A stretch of DNA of 64,000 nt from an uncultured Candidatus Nitrosopumilus sp. (GCA_951812655.1 OX638319.1:1589620-1653619), one strand, 5' to 3'. Positions 1 to 9,217 are shown, counted from the stretch's first letter. Notes: generated by a model not told the origin, from the sequence alone. Program-made: numbers and translations.

Positions 1-310
1 CGGAACTACTTTCACCTTGAGGATCAGTGACCACCAACTCAAAGGTAAGAACCTTGATTTCGCCGTTTAAGACGTCAGGAGCCATGAACGAAGGTTCAGG
101 AACAGTATTTGACGACAACATCACTGATTCGCCATAGATTTGAGTCCATTGGAATGATAGATTTGAAGTATCAGAATCAGAACCCTCTCCAATTAAGGTC
201 ACCATTTTATTTTCAATTACATCTACAGATTCAGTTTCAGCAAAAGATGCAGAGACATTACCAACTAACAAAACAGCAAAGATGAAAGGCAATAAAAGAT
301 AAAAGTTCAC
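1..310 (-). CDS. Secreted protein with a PKD/REJ-like beta domain (partial, N-terminal part only)
   Basis: The gene runs off the left edge of the window. A GTG at 310 opens a frame of at least 103 codons. It begins with a clear signal peptide (VNFYLLLPFIFAVLLVGNVSASFAE). The following part reads like an immunoglobulin-like PKD domain, with LIGEGSDSD, LSFQWTQIYG and LTFELVVTDPQG in the usual order. Such domains are common in archaeal surface proteins. The rest of the protein is outside the window, so the overall function is unknown. GTG is chosen because it stands directly before the hydrophobic segment. Confidence 0.6.
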   Translation of the reverse strand, partial: MNFYLLLPFIFAVLLVGNVSASFAETESVDVIENKMVTLIGEGSDSDTSNLSFQWTQIYGESVMLSSNTVPEPSFMAPDVLNGEIKVLTFELVVTDPQGESSS

Positions 311-734
311 GGATTTGGTCTCGCGTTATAGGTTATTAATTATTCGCATCAATGTATTACGATCTATAGCAAAATAACAAGGCCGAACTTATTCATCAAG
401 ACAATTTTAGATTTTATGTATAAAGTAGGAATACAGCAAAGAAATTCTTGCAACATAAGAATTCAAAAACAATTCAAATACAAAATTGATGATAATCAAT
501 CCCATGAATAAAACAGACAAACAAGGGATCAAAAAAGAAGAAAGCAAACAACATGATTTAAGATTCAGTCAAAATTAGATAACATGATTTTGAGAATCAA
601 GATTTTTGAACACATTCATTGTTAGTATTTCAAGTTATTTGTTTTTAATATGTGGTAGAAGTTTCAGCTATAGTAACAAGTCAAATAAACTGTAAAACGC
701 CTAACCTTAAATTTACTAAATTTTTGCCCAGAAC
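311..734. other. Non-coding stretch between divergent genes
   Basis: I see no convincing gene in these 424 bases. The DNA is very AT-rich and must hold the promoters of the leftward secreted protein and the rightward methyltransferase. A short open frame starting near 652 overlaps the methyltransferase and has no protein-like composition. Confidence 0.5.
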
Positions 735-1340
735 ATGGACTCAACAAAAGACTTGCACGATTGGAACACATTTTACAAGGAAACTAACGTGGAAGAAATG
801 CCATGGTATGAAAAAGACCTTGATCCTGATATGAGTGAGCAGATAAAGTCCAAAAAAATGAAGAAAGGAAAATTTCTAGACATAGGTACGGGGCCCGGAA
901 CGCAGGCCATAGAGTTGAGCAAAATGGGATTTGAATGTACAGGTGCAGACATTGCAAAACACGCTATCGACAAAGCCAGTCAGATTTCAGACGCAGTTGA
1001 TTTCGTGGTGGATGACATTCTGAATTCGTCACTTTCAGATAATTCGTTTGACTATATTCTGGACAGAGGGTGTTTTCACATATTTGAGTCAAAGTCACAT
1101 AAAGTGTATCTTCAGCAGGTTAAACGCATTTTGAAACAAGATGGGACACTGTTTCTAAAGACAATGAGTGTTGAAGAGACGCGTTTTCCTGAAAGCGGTG
1201 CGCCATACAAATTCTCAAAGGAGGAAATTACAAGCATTTTCGGGAAATTTTTCAACGTATCAGAAATCAGATCAACAGTTTATCATGGAAGGATCAGACC
1301 CAGACCCAAAGCACTGTTTGCAGTGATTTTAAACAAGTGA
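735..1340 (+). CDS. Class I SAM-dependent methyltransferase
   Basis: The 201-residue protein has the Rossmann-type methyltransferase signature FLDIGTGPG at residues 47-55, which binds S-adenosylmethionine. An acidic residue after strand 2 (TGADIA), a DDIL segment near residue 95 and the motif IV-like DYILDRGCFH near 107 follow in the right order. Length and order fit the Methyltransf_11/25 group. The substrate cannot be told. ATG at 735 is chosen because upstream in-frame sequence is not protein-like. It is convergent with the dioxygenase-like gene, leaving 17 bases between the two stops. Confidence 0.85.
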   Translation: MDSTKDLHDWNTFYKETNVEEMPWYEKDLDPDMSEQIKSKKMKKGKFLDIGTGPGTQAIELSKMGFECTGADIAKHAIDKASQISDAVDFVVDDILNSSLSDNSFDYILDRGCFHIFESKSHKVYLQQVKRILKQDGTLFLKTMSVEETRFPESGAPYKFSKEEITSIFGKFFNVSEIRSTVYHGRIRPRPKALFAVILNK

Positions 1341-1357
1341 TTTTGGTTTTGAATACG

Positions 1358-1927
1358 TCATGGAACTATTACAAAATCAAATTCAGAATATACAATACCA
1401 TCGGATTCAGATGTTTCCAATATTAACGAGGACTTGGTGAGCCAGTCATGGTGCTCGTCACCTTCAAAATAAAGTTGTGTCGTGAGTGCAGGTCCTTCAA
1501 GTGATGAAACCTTCAAGTGTATATGTGCAGGTCTGAATTGACCACCCTCTGAATACTTTCCAGGAAATATGGTATCAATCACATACTTTCCATTGTCATC
1601 TGCGTGAACTTTGCCCCGCAAGACAAAGTCTTCAAAATGATATTTGCCCACAGAATCAGTTTGCCATACATCAATGATTGCACCAGGGATAGGATTGCAA
1701 TCAACGTCCAAGATATTTCCTGAAACAACTAGTCTTTGTCCTTCCAAAAATTCACCGATTTTTTCCTTTAGGGGGGAACCTTCAAGATAGTACGGCCCTT
1801 CAGCATTATTTTCAGTTAAAGTGCACGGGTTGTCAGAATCGGGCATTCCATCATATTGCCAAAGCACACTTCCCAAAACCAACACCACAGCTATCGGCAC
1901 TGCAGAAACAACAACTCTATTGAACAC
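1358..1927 (-). CDS. Membrane-anchored intradiol ring-cleavage dioxygenase-like protein
   Basis: An N-terminal hydrophobic helix (residues 5-23) is followed by a domain of the protocatechuate 3,4-dioxygenase family. The non-haem Fe(III) ligands of that family can be placed: Tyr96 (GKYHF), Tyr125 (FPGKY), and His135 and His137 in RPAHIH, with the conserved Arg just before. IIDVWQTD is also typical. Known enzymes open catechol rings. Here the protein is short (189 residues), single-domain and probably outside the membrane, and no aromatic-degradation genes lie nearby, so the substrate is unknown. Confidence 0.8.
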   Translation of the reverse strand: MFNRVVVSAVPIAVVLVLGSVLWQYDGMPDSDNPCTLTENNAEGPYYLEGSPLKEKIGEFLEGQRLVVSGNILDVDCNPIPGAIIDVWQTDSVGKYHFEDFVLRGKVHADDNGKYVIDTIFPGKYSEGGQFRPAHIHLKVSSLEGPALTTQLYFEGDEHHDWLTKSSLILETSESDGIVYSEFDFVIVP

Positions 1928-2004
1928 GACAACAAGAAAAAAAATTTATCAAATTATAAGCTTCTGAAACAAGAGAACGCACACTCCAATGGAAACAGGT
2001 TTTT

Positions 2005-2667
2005 CTAATCGCGAGTAAGCGTGTGCGATTCTATTCTCTTCTCACTAGGTTTGTGCTTGCCGGTTACAATATAGTTAATCGCATCACTCATGAAAACCGC
2101 ATGGTCACCTATGCGTTCAAGATACCGTAAGAGCAAAGCTTCGGCCAGTGCACATTTCGTGCTATCAGATTCGATGAGCTTTGGCAGCCTTTCTTTGTAT
2201 ATTTTGTCAATATATGCCTCATCTTCCTGAATCTTTACGGCCTTGCGGACATCAAGTTCCGCAAATGAAAGAACTGCTTCCTTGATCATGTGCTTTACTT
2301 TTTTTGTTATTTCAAACAATGACTCGTTTGTACATTCAGAAATATCTCCAAACAGATCCCTTACCTGGGTAATGTCATAGGCATATCTCCCAAATCTTGA
2401 AAACGCATAAGATATTTCAGTAGAGGAGCGGATCATTCGAAAATCATCAGCCACAGGCTGATACTTCAACAGCATGTCAAAAATCAAATCCTCCACCTCG
2501 AAATACTTGTTACGAATGGAGTCAGACAATGCATGAACCTTGTCATTCGTGTCTTTTCCTTCCAGATACGAATCCACCGCAAGCGAGACGCAGTCTATGG
2601 CCATGTCCCCCATCTCAGTCATGATGAAAGACAGCTTTTGAAGCGACGGATCAATCAGTCTAGACAT
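2005..2667 (-). CDS. phoU: PhoU-family phosphate uptake regulator
   Basis: The 220-residue helical protein has two PhoU repeats, with the acidic metal-binding pattern seen in segments such as EMGDMAID and RYLERIGDHAVFMSD. PhoU proteins hold the Pst transporter in check when phosphate is plentiful. The gene is the last of a pstC-pstA-pstB-phoU operon. Its ATG overlaps the pstB stop by one base (TAATG), so translation is probably coupled. A second PhoU-type protein with an AbrB domain lies at 5525-6547. Confidence 0.9.
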   Translation of the reverse strand: MSRLIDPSLQKLSFIMTEMGDMAIDCVSLAVDSYLEGKDTNDKVHALSDSIRNKYFEVEDLIFDMLLKYQPVADDFRMIRSSTEISYAFSRFGRYAYDITQVRDLFGDISECTNESLFEITKKVKHMIKEAVLSFAELDVRKAVKIQEDEAYIDKIYKERLPKLIESDSTKCALAEALLLRYLERIGDHAVFMSDAINYIVTGKHKPSEKRIESHTLTRD

Positions 2668-3491
2668 TATCCGAATTGCCCCTGAACGTATTTTGCAGTA
2701 AGTTCATTTTTTGGATCAGTGAATAGCTTTTTCGTTTCCCTAAACTCAACCAGATCTCCAAGATACATGAAACCTGTGTAATCAGATACACGTACGGCCT
2801 GTTGCATGTTATGGGTAACTATGATTATAGTAAAATCTTTTTTGAGCTCTGTGATTGTTTCTTCAATTTTCTGAGTCGCTATAGGATCCAGTGCAGATGC
2901 GGGCTCGTCCATCAGAAGAACTTCAGGCTGTATGGCAAGTGCCCTGGCAATGCAGAGTCTCTGCTGCTGACCTCCGGACAACTCCACCGCAGGTTTTTTG
3001 AGATCACTTTTCACCTCATCCCAAAGGTAAGCCATTTTCAACGTGTCCTCCACTATTTCGTTTAGAATTTTCTTATCCCTTACCCCGTTCAGTCTCAACC
3101 CCGCTGTTACATTATCAAAAATTGACATAGTAGGAAAGGGATTAGGTTTTTGGAAAACCATTCCAACTTTTCGTCTATGGTAAATTGGATCAATCTCTTT
3201 TGAATATAGATCAATACCGTCAATCATCACTTTGCCCTCAACCTTTGCGCTCTTTGTCATATCATGCATTCTGTTCAGGCATCTTAGAAAAGTTGTCTTT
3301 CCGCATCCTGATGGTCCGATTAACGCGGTGACAGATTTTTCTTTGAATTTCATGGTGATGTCTTTGACTGCGGGATGGTCACCGTAAGAAATGGTGACGT
3401 TTTCGGCAATCATTTTGAAGTTGTCTTCAACATCAGAAATATCAGAATTTGATGAAACCGTGCTCTCCACAGAAGTATACTTTGGAGTCAT
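2667..3491 (-). CDS. pstB: Phosphate ABC transporter ATP-binding protein PstB
   Basis: The 274-residue ABC ATPase has a Walker A at residues 59-67 (GPSGCGKTT), the signature LSGGQQQR, and Walker [11 protein letters not shown] followed by the H-loop histidine in [17 protein letters not shown] and VFQKPNPFP are specific marks of PstB. It drives phosphate import through PstC and PstA. A 25-residue Ser-rich N-terminal extension precedes the ABC fold. The gene lies 5 bases after pstA and overlaps phoU by one base. Confidence 0.95.
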   Translation of the reverse strand: MTPKYTSVESTVSSNSDISDVEDNFKMIAENVTISYGDHPAVKDITMKFKEKSVTALIGPSGCGKTTFLRCLNRMHDMTKSAKVEGKVMIDGIDLYSKEIDPIYHRRKVGMVFQKPNPFPTMSIFDNVTAGLRLNGVRDKKILNEIVEDTLKMAYLWDEVKSDLKKPAVELSGGQQQRLCIARALAIQPEVLLMDEPASALDPIATQKIEETITELKKDFTIIIVTHNMQQAVRVSDYTGFMYLGDLVEFRETKKLFTDPKNELTAKYVQGQFG

Positions 3492-3496
3492 TGCAA

Positions 3497-4423
3497 TTAT
3501 GCCCCTCTACTAATTTTTGTCACGATTAATTTTGCATAGCGACGAGTCTCATTTTTATTTAAAACCAAAGTTCTCACTCCGATGTTAATTGCAAGGATTA
3601 TTAAAATTAAAACAAGTGCTGCCCCCCAACCCTGCATTTGAGCACTATCATAAGGCAGCATGGACAATCTCCAGATTCTCAATGGTAACGCATCCATAGG
3701 AGTGTCAAAGTTACTAAAGAACAGGCTACTTCCAAGAATAGTCATGATTAAAGGGGCGGTTTCACCTCCAATCCGTGCGACTGACAACAATACACCAGTG
3801 ATCATTCCATTTTTTGCCGCAGTCATTACGATCCGCGTTGTAACCACCCACTGTCTCAGACCCAAAGCAACTCCTGCCTCCCGATACGTCACAGGCACCA
3901 TTTTGAGAGATTCTTCTGTGGTTCGTGCAACAATTGGAAACATTATCAGGGCAAGTGCAAATGCACCTGCCCATACAGAGAAATGACCTAAAACCAAAAC
4001 AATGATCAAAAATGCAAAAATTCCTATCAGTATAGATGGAAATTCCATGAACACGTCATTGAAGAAACGTATGGATTTAGCAAATCTATTATCTCCAAAT
4101 TCGGACAAAAAAATCCCAGATAATACGCCTATAGGAACTCCAATGATGCTTGCCAAACCGACAATTATGAGAGTGCCTTGGATGGCAGGACCGATTCCTC
4201 CTTCACCAGTGCCAATGGCACCAGGCACTTCAGTAAGAAACTCCATACTGATTGCAGAAATGCCATTTCTAAATACTTCAACGAGAATGCTACCAAGCGG
4301 AATAATTGCAATCACCACACATGCTATCACAACCAAACGAACTATTTTATCAACCAGTAATCTTCTTTCAACATTTTGTTTGAAGAGTGTACGATACTCT
4401 TGACGTCTGCTTGCATCAGTCAA
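3497..4423 (-). CDS. pstA: Phosphate ABC transporter permease PstA
   Basis: This is a six-helix permease with the binding-protein-dependent transport motif in [20 protein letters not shown], which contacts PstB. A longer frame opens at an ATG at 4492, but it would overlap pstC by 73 bases and add a Cys/Asn/Lys-rich stretch not expected for PstA. A TTG at 4423 overlaps the pstC stop as TTGA and gives a 308-residue protein starting [10 protein letters not shown]. This TTG is the start I prefer. The C-terminus meets pstB after 5 bases. Confidence 0.9.
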   Translation of the reverse strand: MTDASRRQEYRTLFKQNVERRLLVDKIVRLVVIACVVIAIIPLGSILVEVFRNGISAISMEFLTEVPGAIGTGEGGIGPAIQGTLIIVGLASIIGVPIGVLSGIFLSEFGDNRFAKSIRFFNDVFMEFPSILIGIFAFLIIVLVLGHFSVWAGAFALALIMFPIVARTTEESLKMVPVTYREAGVALGLRQWVVTTRIVMTAAKNGMITGVLLSVARIGGETAPLIMTILGSSLFFSNFDTPMDALPLRIWRLSMLPYDSAQMQGWGAALVLILIILAINIGVRTLVLNKNETRRYAKLIVTKISRGA

Positions 4424-5391
4424 TTGTTGATTGCCCCCTCTTTTACTTTGAGCATTCTTGTTACAAGAAGATGTGCTACAATGTTGATGCACATTGCAAT
4501 TGCTAACAGTATCAATCCGGTTCCAATTAATGCAGGAAGATGCAAGCCTGCAAGGGATGCCTCAGGAAATTCACTTGCAATGATACCAGAAATGGTTTGA
4601 CTTGGGTCAAACAACGAGTACGGAATTGCATTTGCACCGGTAGCACTTCCAATCAGCATGGTCACCGCCATAGTTTCTCCAACAGCTCGTCCAAGACCCA
4701 ATATTGAGGCACCAATCAATCCAGTCTTAGAATAGGGAAAGATTGCAAGCTTGAACATTTCCCACTTTGTTGCACCCAACATGTATGCAGCCTCTTTTTG
4801 TTGCTGAGGAACTGCCCGCATGACTTCACGTGCAACAGAAGAAACAGTGGGAATGATCATTATTGCAAGAACAACGCTAGCAGTGAAAATATCTAATCCA
4901 AACGGATTTCCTGAAAAAAGCCAAATACTGTCACCAAACGCCAAATGAAGCGGTTCTTCAACATAATCAATAAAATATTCACGGAAAACATACAAACCCC
5001 AGAGACCATAAATTACGCTCGGAACAGCAGCTAAAAGTTCAACTAAAAATCCCAATGGTGCGCCTATTTTTGGAGGAGCATCAGACACAAACATTGCAAT
5101 TCCAATACTAAGTGGAACACCGATTGCCATGGCAAGAGCAGCAGTTGTAAGCGTACCTAGGATGTATGGAAGTGCCCCAAAAGATTCCCTTCCTTCAACT
5201 GCATTCCAATCAGTTCCTATTACAAATGCAAGGCCCTCTTCTTCCCAAATCGGATACGACTCAGAAACTAATTGAAAGATCATCAATACAATCATTACTA
5301 AAACAAATGCCCCTGCAATTGTGGCACCCATCTTGAAAATTTGATCAGAATTGATTCTTTGTCGTGACTGAACGCCTATTTTTTCATCCAC
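4420..5391 (-). CDS. pstC: Phosphate ABC transporter permease PstC
   Basis: The 323-residue membrane protein has about six transmembrane helices and the permease motif REVMRAVPQQQKEAAYMLGA near residues 187-206. It forms the phosphate channel with PstA. It is the first gene of the pst operon and its ATG lies about 74 bases from a CTATATAG element in the intergenic space shared with the divergent AbrB-PhoU gene. Confidence 0.93.
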   Translation of the reverse strand: MDEKIGVQSRQRINSDQIFKMGATIAGAFVLVMIVLMIFQLVSESYPIWEEEGLAFVIGTDWNAVEGRESFGALPYILGTLTTAALAMAIGVPLSIGIAMFVSDAPPKIGAPLGFLVELLAAVPSVIYGLWGLYVFREYFIDYVEEPLHLAFGDSIWLFSGNPFGLDIFTASVVLAIMIIPTVSSVAREVMRAVPQQQKEAAYMLGATKWEMFKLAIFPYSKTGLIGASILGLGRAVGETMAVTMLIGSATGANAIPYSLFDPSQTISGIIASEFPEASLAGLHLPALIGTGLILLAIAMCINIVAHLLVTRMLKVKEGAINN

Positions 5392-5464
5392 ATTTTTACA
5401 ACAAAAATTATGGGTTATCTAAAAAGTGATCATATATTACATAAAATATGATTAGAATGTAGAA

Positions 5465-5472
5465 CTATATAG
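5465..5472. promoter_or_regulatory. CTATATAG palindrome in the pstC / AbrB-PhoU divergent promoter
   Basis: The 8-base palindrome CTATATAG, followed by AA, also occurs in the two promoter regions at 7889-7896 and 8651-8658. It may be a TATA element or an operator for phosphate control. The wider TATAGATTA block seen in the other two promoters is not conserved here; there is only a GATTA at a different spacing. Confidence 0.4.
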
Positions 5473-5524
5473 AATACAGTCAAAATCATCTTAACTACAC
5501 ATAGTCAAATAACTACACGTTATC

Positions 5525-6547
5525 ATGTCAGAGATCAAACAATTCAGACGTTTGCAGATGACAGGAGGATCTACATACATCATTTCGTTGCCAAAATCAT
5601 GGATAAAGGAAATGCAATTAAAGAAAAATTCCAATATCACACTGGTCAAAAATCACAATAGTTCTATAACAATATTTCAAGAAGAGCAAAGTAAAAAAAA
5701 CAGCGCATCCACACTAATTGGAAAAAATGAATCAAAGGAATCAATCAGAAGAAAGATCATCGCCATGTATCTTTCTGGATACAAAATAATTGAGATCAAA
5801 ACCAAAGGCATGGAAATACAGAGTTCCCACAGAAGCACGATAAGGGAACTGGTTAGAACATCACTCATGGGAACCGAGATAATTGAATCAAGCTCAGAAA
5901 AGATGGTGTTGCAGGTTCTTACACATCTTGCACAGCTTTCGTTTGATGTTGCATTGAAAAGAATGTTTTCCACTGCGACCAACATGCATGAAGAGGCAAT
6001 CGAGGCCATAGAGAAGGTAGACATCGTGCATGCAGAGGAAGTCATAAAAATGGATGACGAGGTGGACAGATTCAGCCTCTATCTCAGAAGAAACCTCACC
6101 CTGTCATTGGAAAATGTGCAAGTTTTACTAGATTCAGGTCTTGAAAAACCGTCCGATTGCCTAGGATACAGAACGGTAGTGAGATGTGTTGAAAGAATTG
6201 CAGATCATGCAGGACTAATGGCAAAAAAAGTGAAATATCTGAATAATCCAATCGACAAAAAGATCATGAAGGAGATTGAAAAAATCAGCAAGGAATCACT
6301 CATAGTCTTTGGAAACTCAATAACTGCACTTTCAAAGAAGGATTACAAAATGGGAGAGACAGTTGCAGCAAGCATCACAGAAATAATCGACAAAGAGAAA
6401 AAGCTCATGGATTCTCTCAAGCCAAACGAGGATACTGCGATAATCAAATTGATTCTAGAAGACATACGAAGAACTGCGGAATATTCCAGAGACATTTCAG
6501 AGATCGTAATAGATGAGACGGTACAAAGCACCATAGAAGAATTTTAA
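5525..6547 (+). CDS. AbrB/SpoVT-type DNA-binding protein fused to PhoU domains
   Basis: The 340-residue protein starts with an AbrB-like swapped-hairpin domain (residues about 5-50; RRLQMTGGSTYIISLPKSW is characteristic) and continues with two PhoU-type helical repeats. This architecture is common in archaea and is thought to link phosphate status to transcription. It is transcribed away from pstC and towards pstS, so it lies inside the phosphate locus and is the best candidate for its transcriptional regulator. That role is inferred from architecture and location. Confidence 0.88.
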   Translation: MSEIKQFRRLQMTGGSTYIISLPKSWIKEMQLKKNSNITLVKNHNSSITIFQEEQSKKNSASTLIGKNESKESIRRKIIAMYLSGYKIIEIKTKGMEIQSSHRSTIRELVRTSLMGTEIIESSSEKMVLQVLTHLAQLSFDVALKRMFSTATNMHEEAIEAIEKVDIVHAEEVIKMDDEVDRFSLYLRRNLTLSLENVQVLLDSGLEKPSDCLGYRTVVRCVERIADHAGLMAKKVKYLNNPIDKKIMKEIEKISKESLIVFGNSITALSKKDYKMGETVAASITEIIDKEKKLMDSLKPNEDTAIIKLILEDIRRTAEYSRDISEIVIDETVQSTIEEF

Positions 6548-6570
6548 AAAAAGAAAAGGTTTAGAAAAAA

Positions 6571-7824
6571 CTAGACTTTTAGAATGCCTTTCTGAATTAG
6601 GTATTGTAATCCATTGATATAGTCCTGATCAGTTATCAGTCCTTCAGACCACCACTTTGCATTATCTCTAATCCATTTTGGAATTTCCAAATCCATGCTT
6701 GCGTCAGATTCATAATTCCAAATCTGCTCACCATCATAGGTGATTTTTGCCAATCCTTGTTTACCGAGTTCTATCACGCTGTCAGCAAGTGGAACGTAAA
6801 GCAAGCTTGATGAAAATTCTTGGCCATCAGTAATCATCCAATAAATCAGATGAATAGCTGCCTTTGCTTGTTCTTTGTTGTCTGTCACGGACTTCAGATC
6901 ATCATACAATAGCAAGTATGTGAAACTTGCAATAGGATATGAATCTGGACCAGGAGCATTTACAAGTGATACACCTACCCAACTTTCTTCAGCTGACGGG
7001 AGGGTATCTGCAACACCACTAGATGCAGCAGAAATGGTTTCCAAAGTTGGTTCTACAAATGCAGAGTTGTCACCATTCTGAACTGATGCAAATGCCATTC
7101 CGGTCTGGAACGCATATGCCAGTTCAACATAGCCAATAGAATATTCAGTTGACTTCACAATTGCCGCAACACCTTCATTTCCAGCAGCTGCCAGGCCCAT
7201 GGGCCATGGAACAGATTTTCCCTTACCTATTTTTTCATCCCAAGTGGGACTAACTTCGGTAAGATAGTCTGTAAATATGAAAGTGGTTCCAGATCCGTCA
7301 GATCTATGTGCTGTTACAATTTCCTTGTCAGGAAGATCCAGTCCAGGATTCTCAGAAGCAATTGCAGGATCATTCCATCGAGTTATTTCTCCAAGATAGA
7401 TTCCAGCAACAGCATCAGATGTTAAATTCAAACCCTTGTTTGGAACCTCAGGTAGATTATACACAATAACTACCCCGCCAATTGATTCAGGAATATGAAG
7501 TGTTCCGGGAGCTAATTCCCTTTCTGCCTCACTCATAGGCTTATCAGATGCGGCAAAGTTCACGGTCTTTTCAATATGTTGTTTTATTCCTCCGCCACTT
7601 CCAATTGATTGATAGTTCAAATTCACATTATCAAATGCGTCGTTATACTGAACTCTCCACAAATCAATTAGTGGGAACGGAAATGTTGCCCCTGCTCCTG
7701 TCAATGTAAACTCTTGATTTGGATCAGGTATGTCAGGTGATGCAGATGCATATGCAGAAAAAGGCACCATAGTAATGGCCCCAATTGCAGTAAGCACCAT
7801 CAGTAACGATGTCTTAGTTGTCAT
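6571..7824 (-). CDS. pstS: Phosphate-binding protein PstS
   Basis: The 417-residue protein has a signal peptide (residues 1-26) and the PstS phosphate-binding fold: TLTGAGATFPFPL, NYQSIGSGGGIKQ and VTAHRSDGSGTTFIFTDYL carry the phosphate contacts. It captures phosphate outside the cell and hands it to PstC/PstA. The last 37 residues (381-417, IPKWIRDNAKWWSEG and onwards) form a short C-terminal module that I know from many secreted thaumarchaeal proteins; it is not part of bacterial PstS. The gene is convergent with the AbrB-PhoU gene. Confidence 0.95.
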   Translation of the reverse strand: MTTKTSLLMVLTAIGAITMVPFSAYASASPDIPDPNQEFTLTGAGATFPFPLIDLWRVQYNDAFDNVNLNYQSIGSGGGIKQHIEKTVNFAASDKPMSEAERELAPGTLHIPESIGGVVIVYNLPEVPNKGLNLTSDAVAGIYLGEITRWNDPAIASENPGLDLPDKEIVTAHRSDGSGTTFIFTDYLTEVSPTWDEKIGKGKSVPWPMGLAAAGNEGVAAIVKSTEYSIGYVELAYAFQTGMAFASVQNGDNSAFVEPTLETISAASSGVADTLPSAEESWVGVSLVNAPGPDSYPIASFTYLLLYDDLKSVTDNKEQAKAAIHLIYWMITDGQEFSSSLLYVPLADSVIELGKQGLAKITYDGEQIWNYESDASMDLEIPKWIRDNAKWWSEGLITDQDYINGLQYLIQKGILKV

Positions 7825-7864
7825 TAGATGAGTTAGTCTGAAAAATCTATTTACAGATAAGCGT

Positions 7865-7896
7865 TATAGATTATGGAACTTACATACACTATATAG
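7865..7896 (-). promoter_or_regulatory. Bipartite promoter element upstream of pstS
   Basis: On the plus strand, TATAGATTA (7865-7873) and CTATATAG (7889-7896) start 24 bases apart. Exactly the same pair and spacing occurs at 8627-8658 ahead of the next secreted-protein gene. CTATATAG begins 65 bases before the pstS ATG. The element may combine a TATA box with a phosphate-responsive operator; this is inference from conservation and gene context. Confidence 0.5.
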
Positions 7897-7956
7897 ACAA
7901 CAATTTTTCAAGTTCCAAGAACTCAACAATACAAAAAAATAAAAAAATTCTAAATA

Positions 7957-8586
7957 CTACTGGTATGCTTCGTTCCAGGTTTGAGTATTTCTCAAATCCA
8001 GACTATTCTCAGTGTCAGCTTTGTCAACATTGCTATTCATCTGATCAAAAAGAGGATTGCCTGGCAGGTATCCGTTGCATTCAAATTCAAACACATCAGT
8101 TGTGGTGAATCCCTTGCTCGTAGTCCATCCTTCTTCCTTGTCAGATTGAGTGGTGACAACGTAATCGGATATACTGCAATCAGAATATTCGAATTGTCGG
8201 AATGTAACACCGTCCTTTTGGAGGTAAACATCCACATCAAACTTGCCATAGTCATGATTAACGTTACTCAATCCTCTCACAAATGTCATATCTGCTGCCT
8301 CATACAGGTATACCCTGTCATAATTGACAGCACCTTCAAGTGTGAAGACGGCAGATTCGTTTGCGCGATCAAATCCAGAAATTTGATCGTATAGCTGAAA
8401 GCTACTAGATTCCTCTACGGCATCACGAAAACTAAAGACTGTATGTATTTCAACGTCGTTGCCTCGGACATATTGTTTCTCATCAGTCTCCTCAGCGGAG
8501 ATCTGTTGCTGGGTGATGCCAAACATGGCTACCAGTGAAACAGTAAGTAACGATGCAAGAAGAAAGCTTTTCGTTTTTGTAGTCAT
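7957..8586 (-). CDS. Secreted protein, probably phosphate-regulated
   Basis: I do not recognise the family. With a start at ATG 8586 (MTTKTKSFLLASLLTVSLVAMFGI) the protein is 209 residues and has a typical signal peptide. A longer frame begins at 8604, but the 8586 start puts the CTATATAG promoter element exactly 65 bases upstream, as in pstS. The N-terminus also resembles that of PstS (MTTKTSLLMVL). The mature part is hydrophilic with two Cys-containing segments (YSDCSIS and FECNGYL) that may form a disulphide. Shared promoter and location suggest a role under phosphate limitation. Confidence 0.75.
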   Translation of the reverse strand: MTTKTKSFLLASLLTVSLVAMFGITQQQISAEETDEKQYVRGNDVEIHTVFSFRDAVEESSSFQLYDQISGFDRANESAVFTLEGAVNYDRVYLYEAADMTFVRGLSNVNHDYGKFDVDVYLQKDGVTFRQFEYSDCSISDYVVTTQSDKEEGWTTSKGFTTTDVFEFECNGYLPGNPLFDQMNSNVDKADTENSLDLRNTQTWNEAYQ

Positions 8587-8626
8587 TGTTGAAATTAAAA
8601 TCAAAATTTTATTTACACATATACGG

Positions 8627-8658
8627 TATAGATTACGTAATTATTATACACTATATAG
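8627..8658 (-). promoter_or_regulatory. Bipartite promoter element upstream of the secreted protein
   Basis: TATAGATTA (8627-8635) and CTATATAG (8651-8658) have the same order and 24-base offset as in the pstS promoter, and the distance to the chosen ATG (65 bases) is identical. The flanking bases TTTACA and AATAA are also shared between the two promoters. Confidence 0.5.
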
Positions 8659-9020
8659 AAAATAATTTATTTTTTCAGAGTCATTAAATTAGATTATAAT
8701 TATAGATTTTTAACAGTCAGGGTGCATTGTACAAGAAAAATTGAAATAAATTAGTCATAAATTTCTATATAGATTTTATAATAAATATAATTTCAATACA
8801 CAACACCTAAGTTATAAGAAAGAATAATTAGATCATAAAATTCTATGATTTTGATTTCATCGAATGTTATGATGACGATGATTATGACTTTGGTGATGAA
8901 ACAGATGAAGATGAATAAAATCAAGTAGAATGCACTTGAAACAGAATACAAAAAACAGAAATCGTAAGTTTGTACACGTTCAATATTCTATAAGACACAC
9001 ATCTATGAATTATAAAATTC
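8659..9020. other. AT-rich intergenic stretch
   Basis: No gene with a usable start is seen. A short acidic frame (about 8840-8918, ending DETDEDE) has no ATG, GTG or TTG. An imperfect 6-6-6 inverted repeat (ATCATA, spacer, TATGAT) lies near 8831-8848. Confidence 0.4.
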
Positions 9021-9158
9021 GTTGATTTCAAATCAGCATGATGTTGAGATGCATAGCATACGCTATGTTGATTTCAAATCAGCATGATGTTGAGATGCAT
9101 AGCATACGCTATGTTGATTTCAAATCAGCATGATGTTGAGATGCATAGCATACGCTAG
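9021..9158. repeat. Three tandem copies of a 46-bp unit behind the 23S rRNA gene
   Basis: Copies span 9021-9066, 9067-9112 and 9113-9158 and are identical except for the final base of the last copy. Each unit contains the near-palindrome TGATTTCAAATCA and the inverted repeat ATAGC-ATAC-GCTAT. The array starts about 60 bases beyond the 23S processing stem on the transcribed side, so the repeated hairpins would lie in the rRNA 3' trailer. They could act in termination or trailer processing, or simply be slippage products. Confidence 0.85.
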
Positions 9159-9217
9159 CATGATTAAAAATGAAATCATCGTACAAGTCGTGTATATGTT
9201 ATCCACTTGATGAATGT

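Noticed and set aside
8840-8918. Asp-rich frame ending DETDEDE
   Set aside because: It has no ATG, GTG or TTG after the preceding stop, so it cannot be called a gene.
9021-9158. CRISPR array
   Set aside because: The 46-bp units are directly adjacent without unique spacers, and no cas gene is present.
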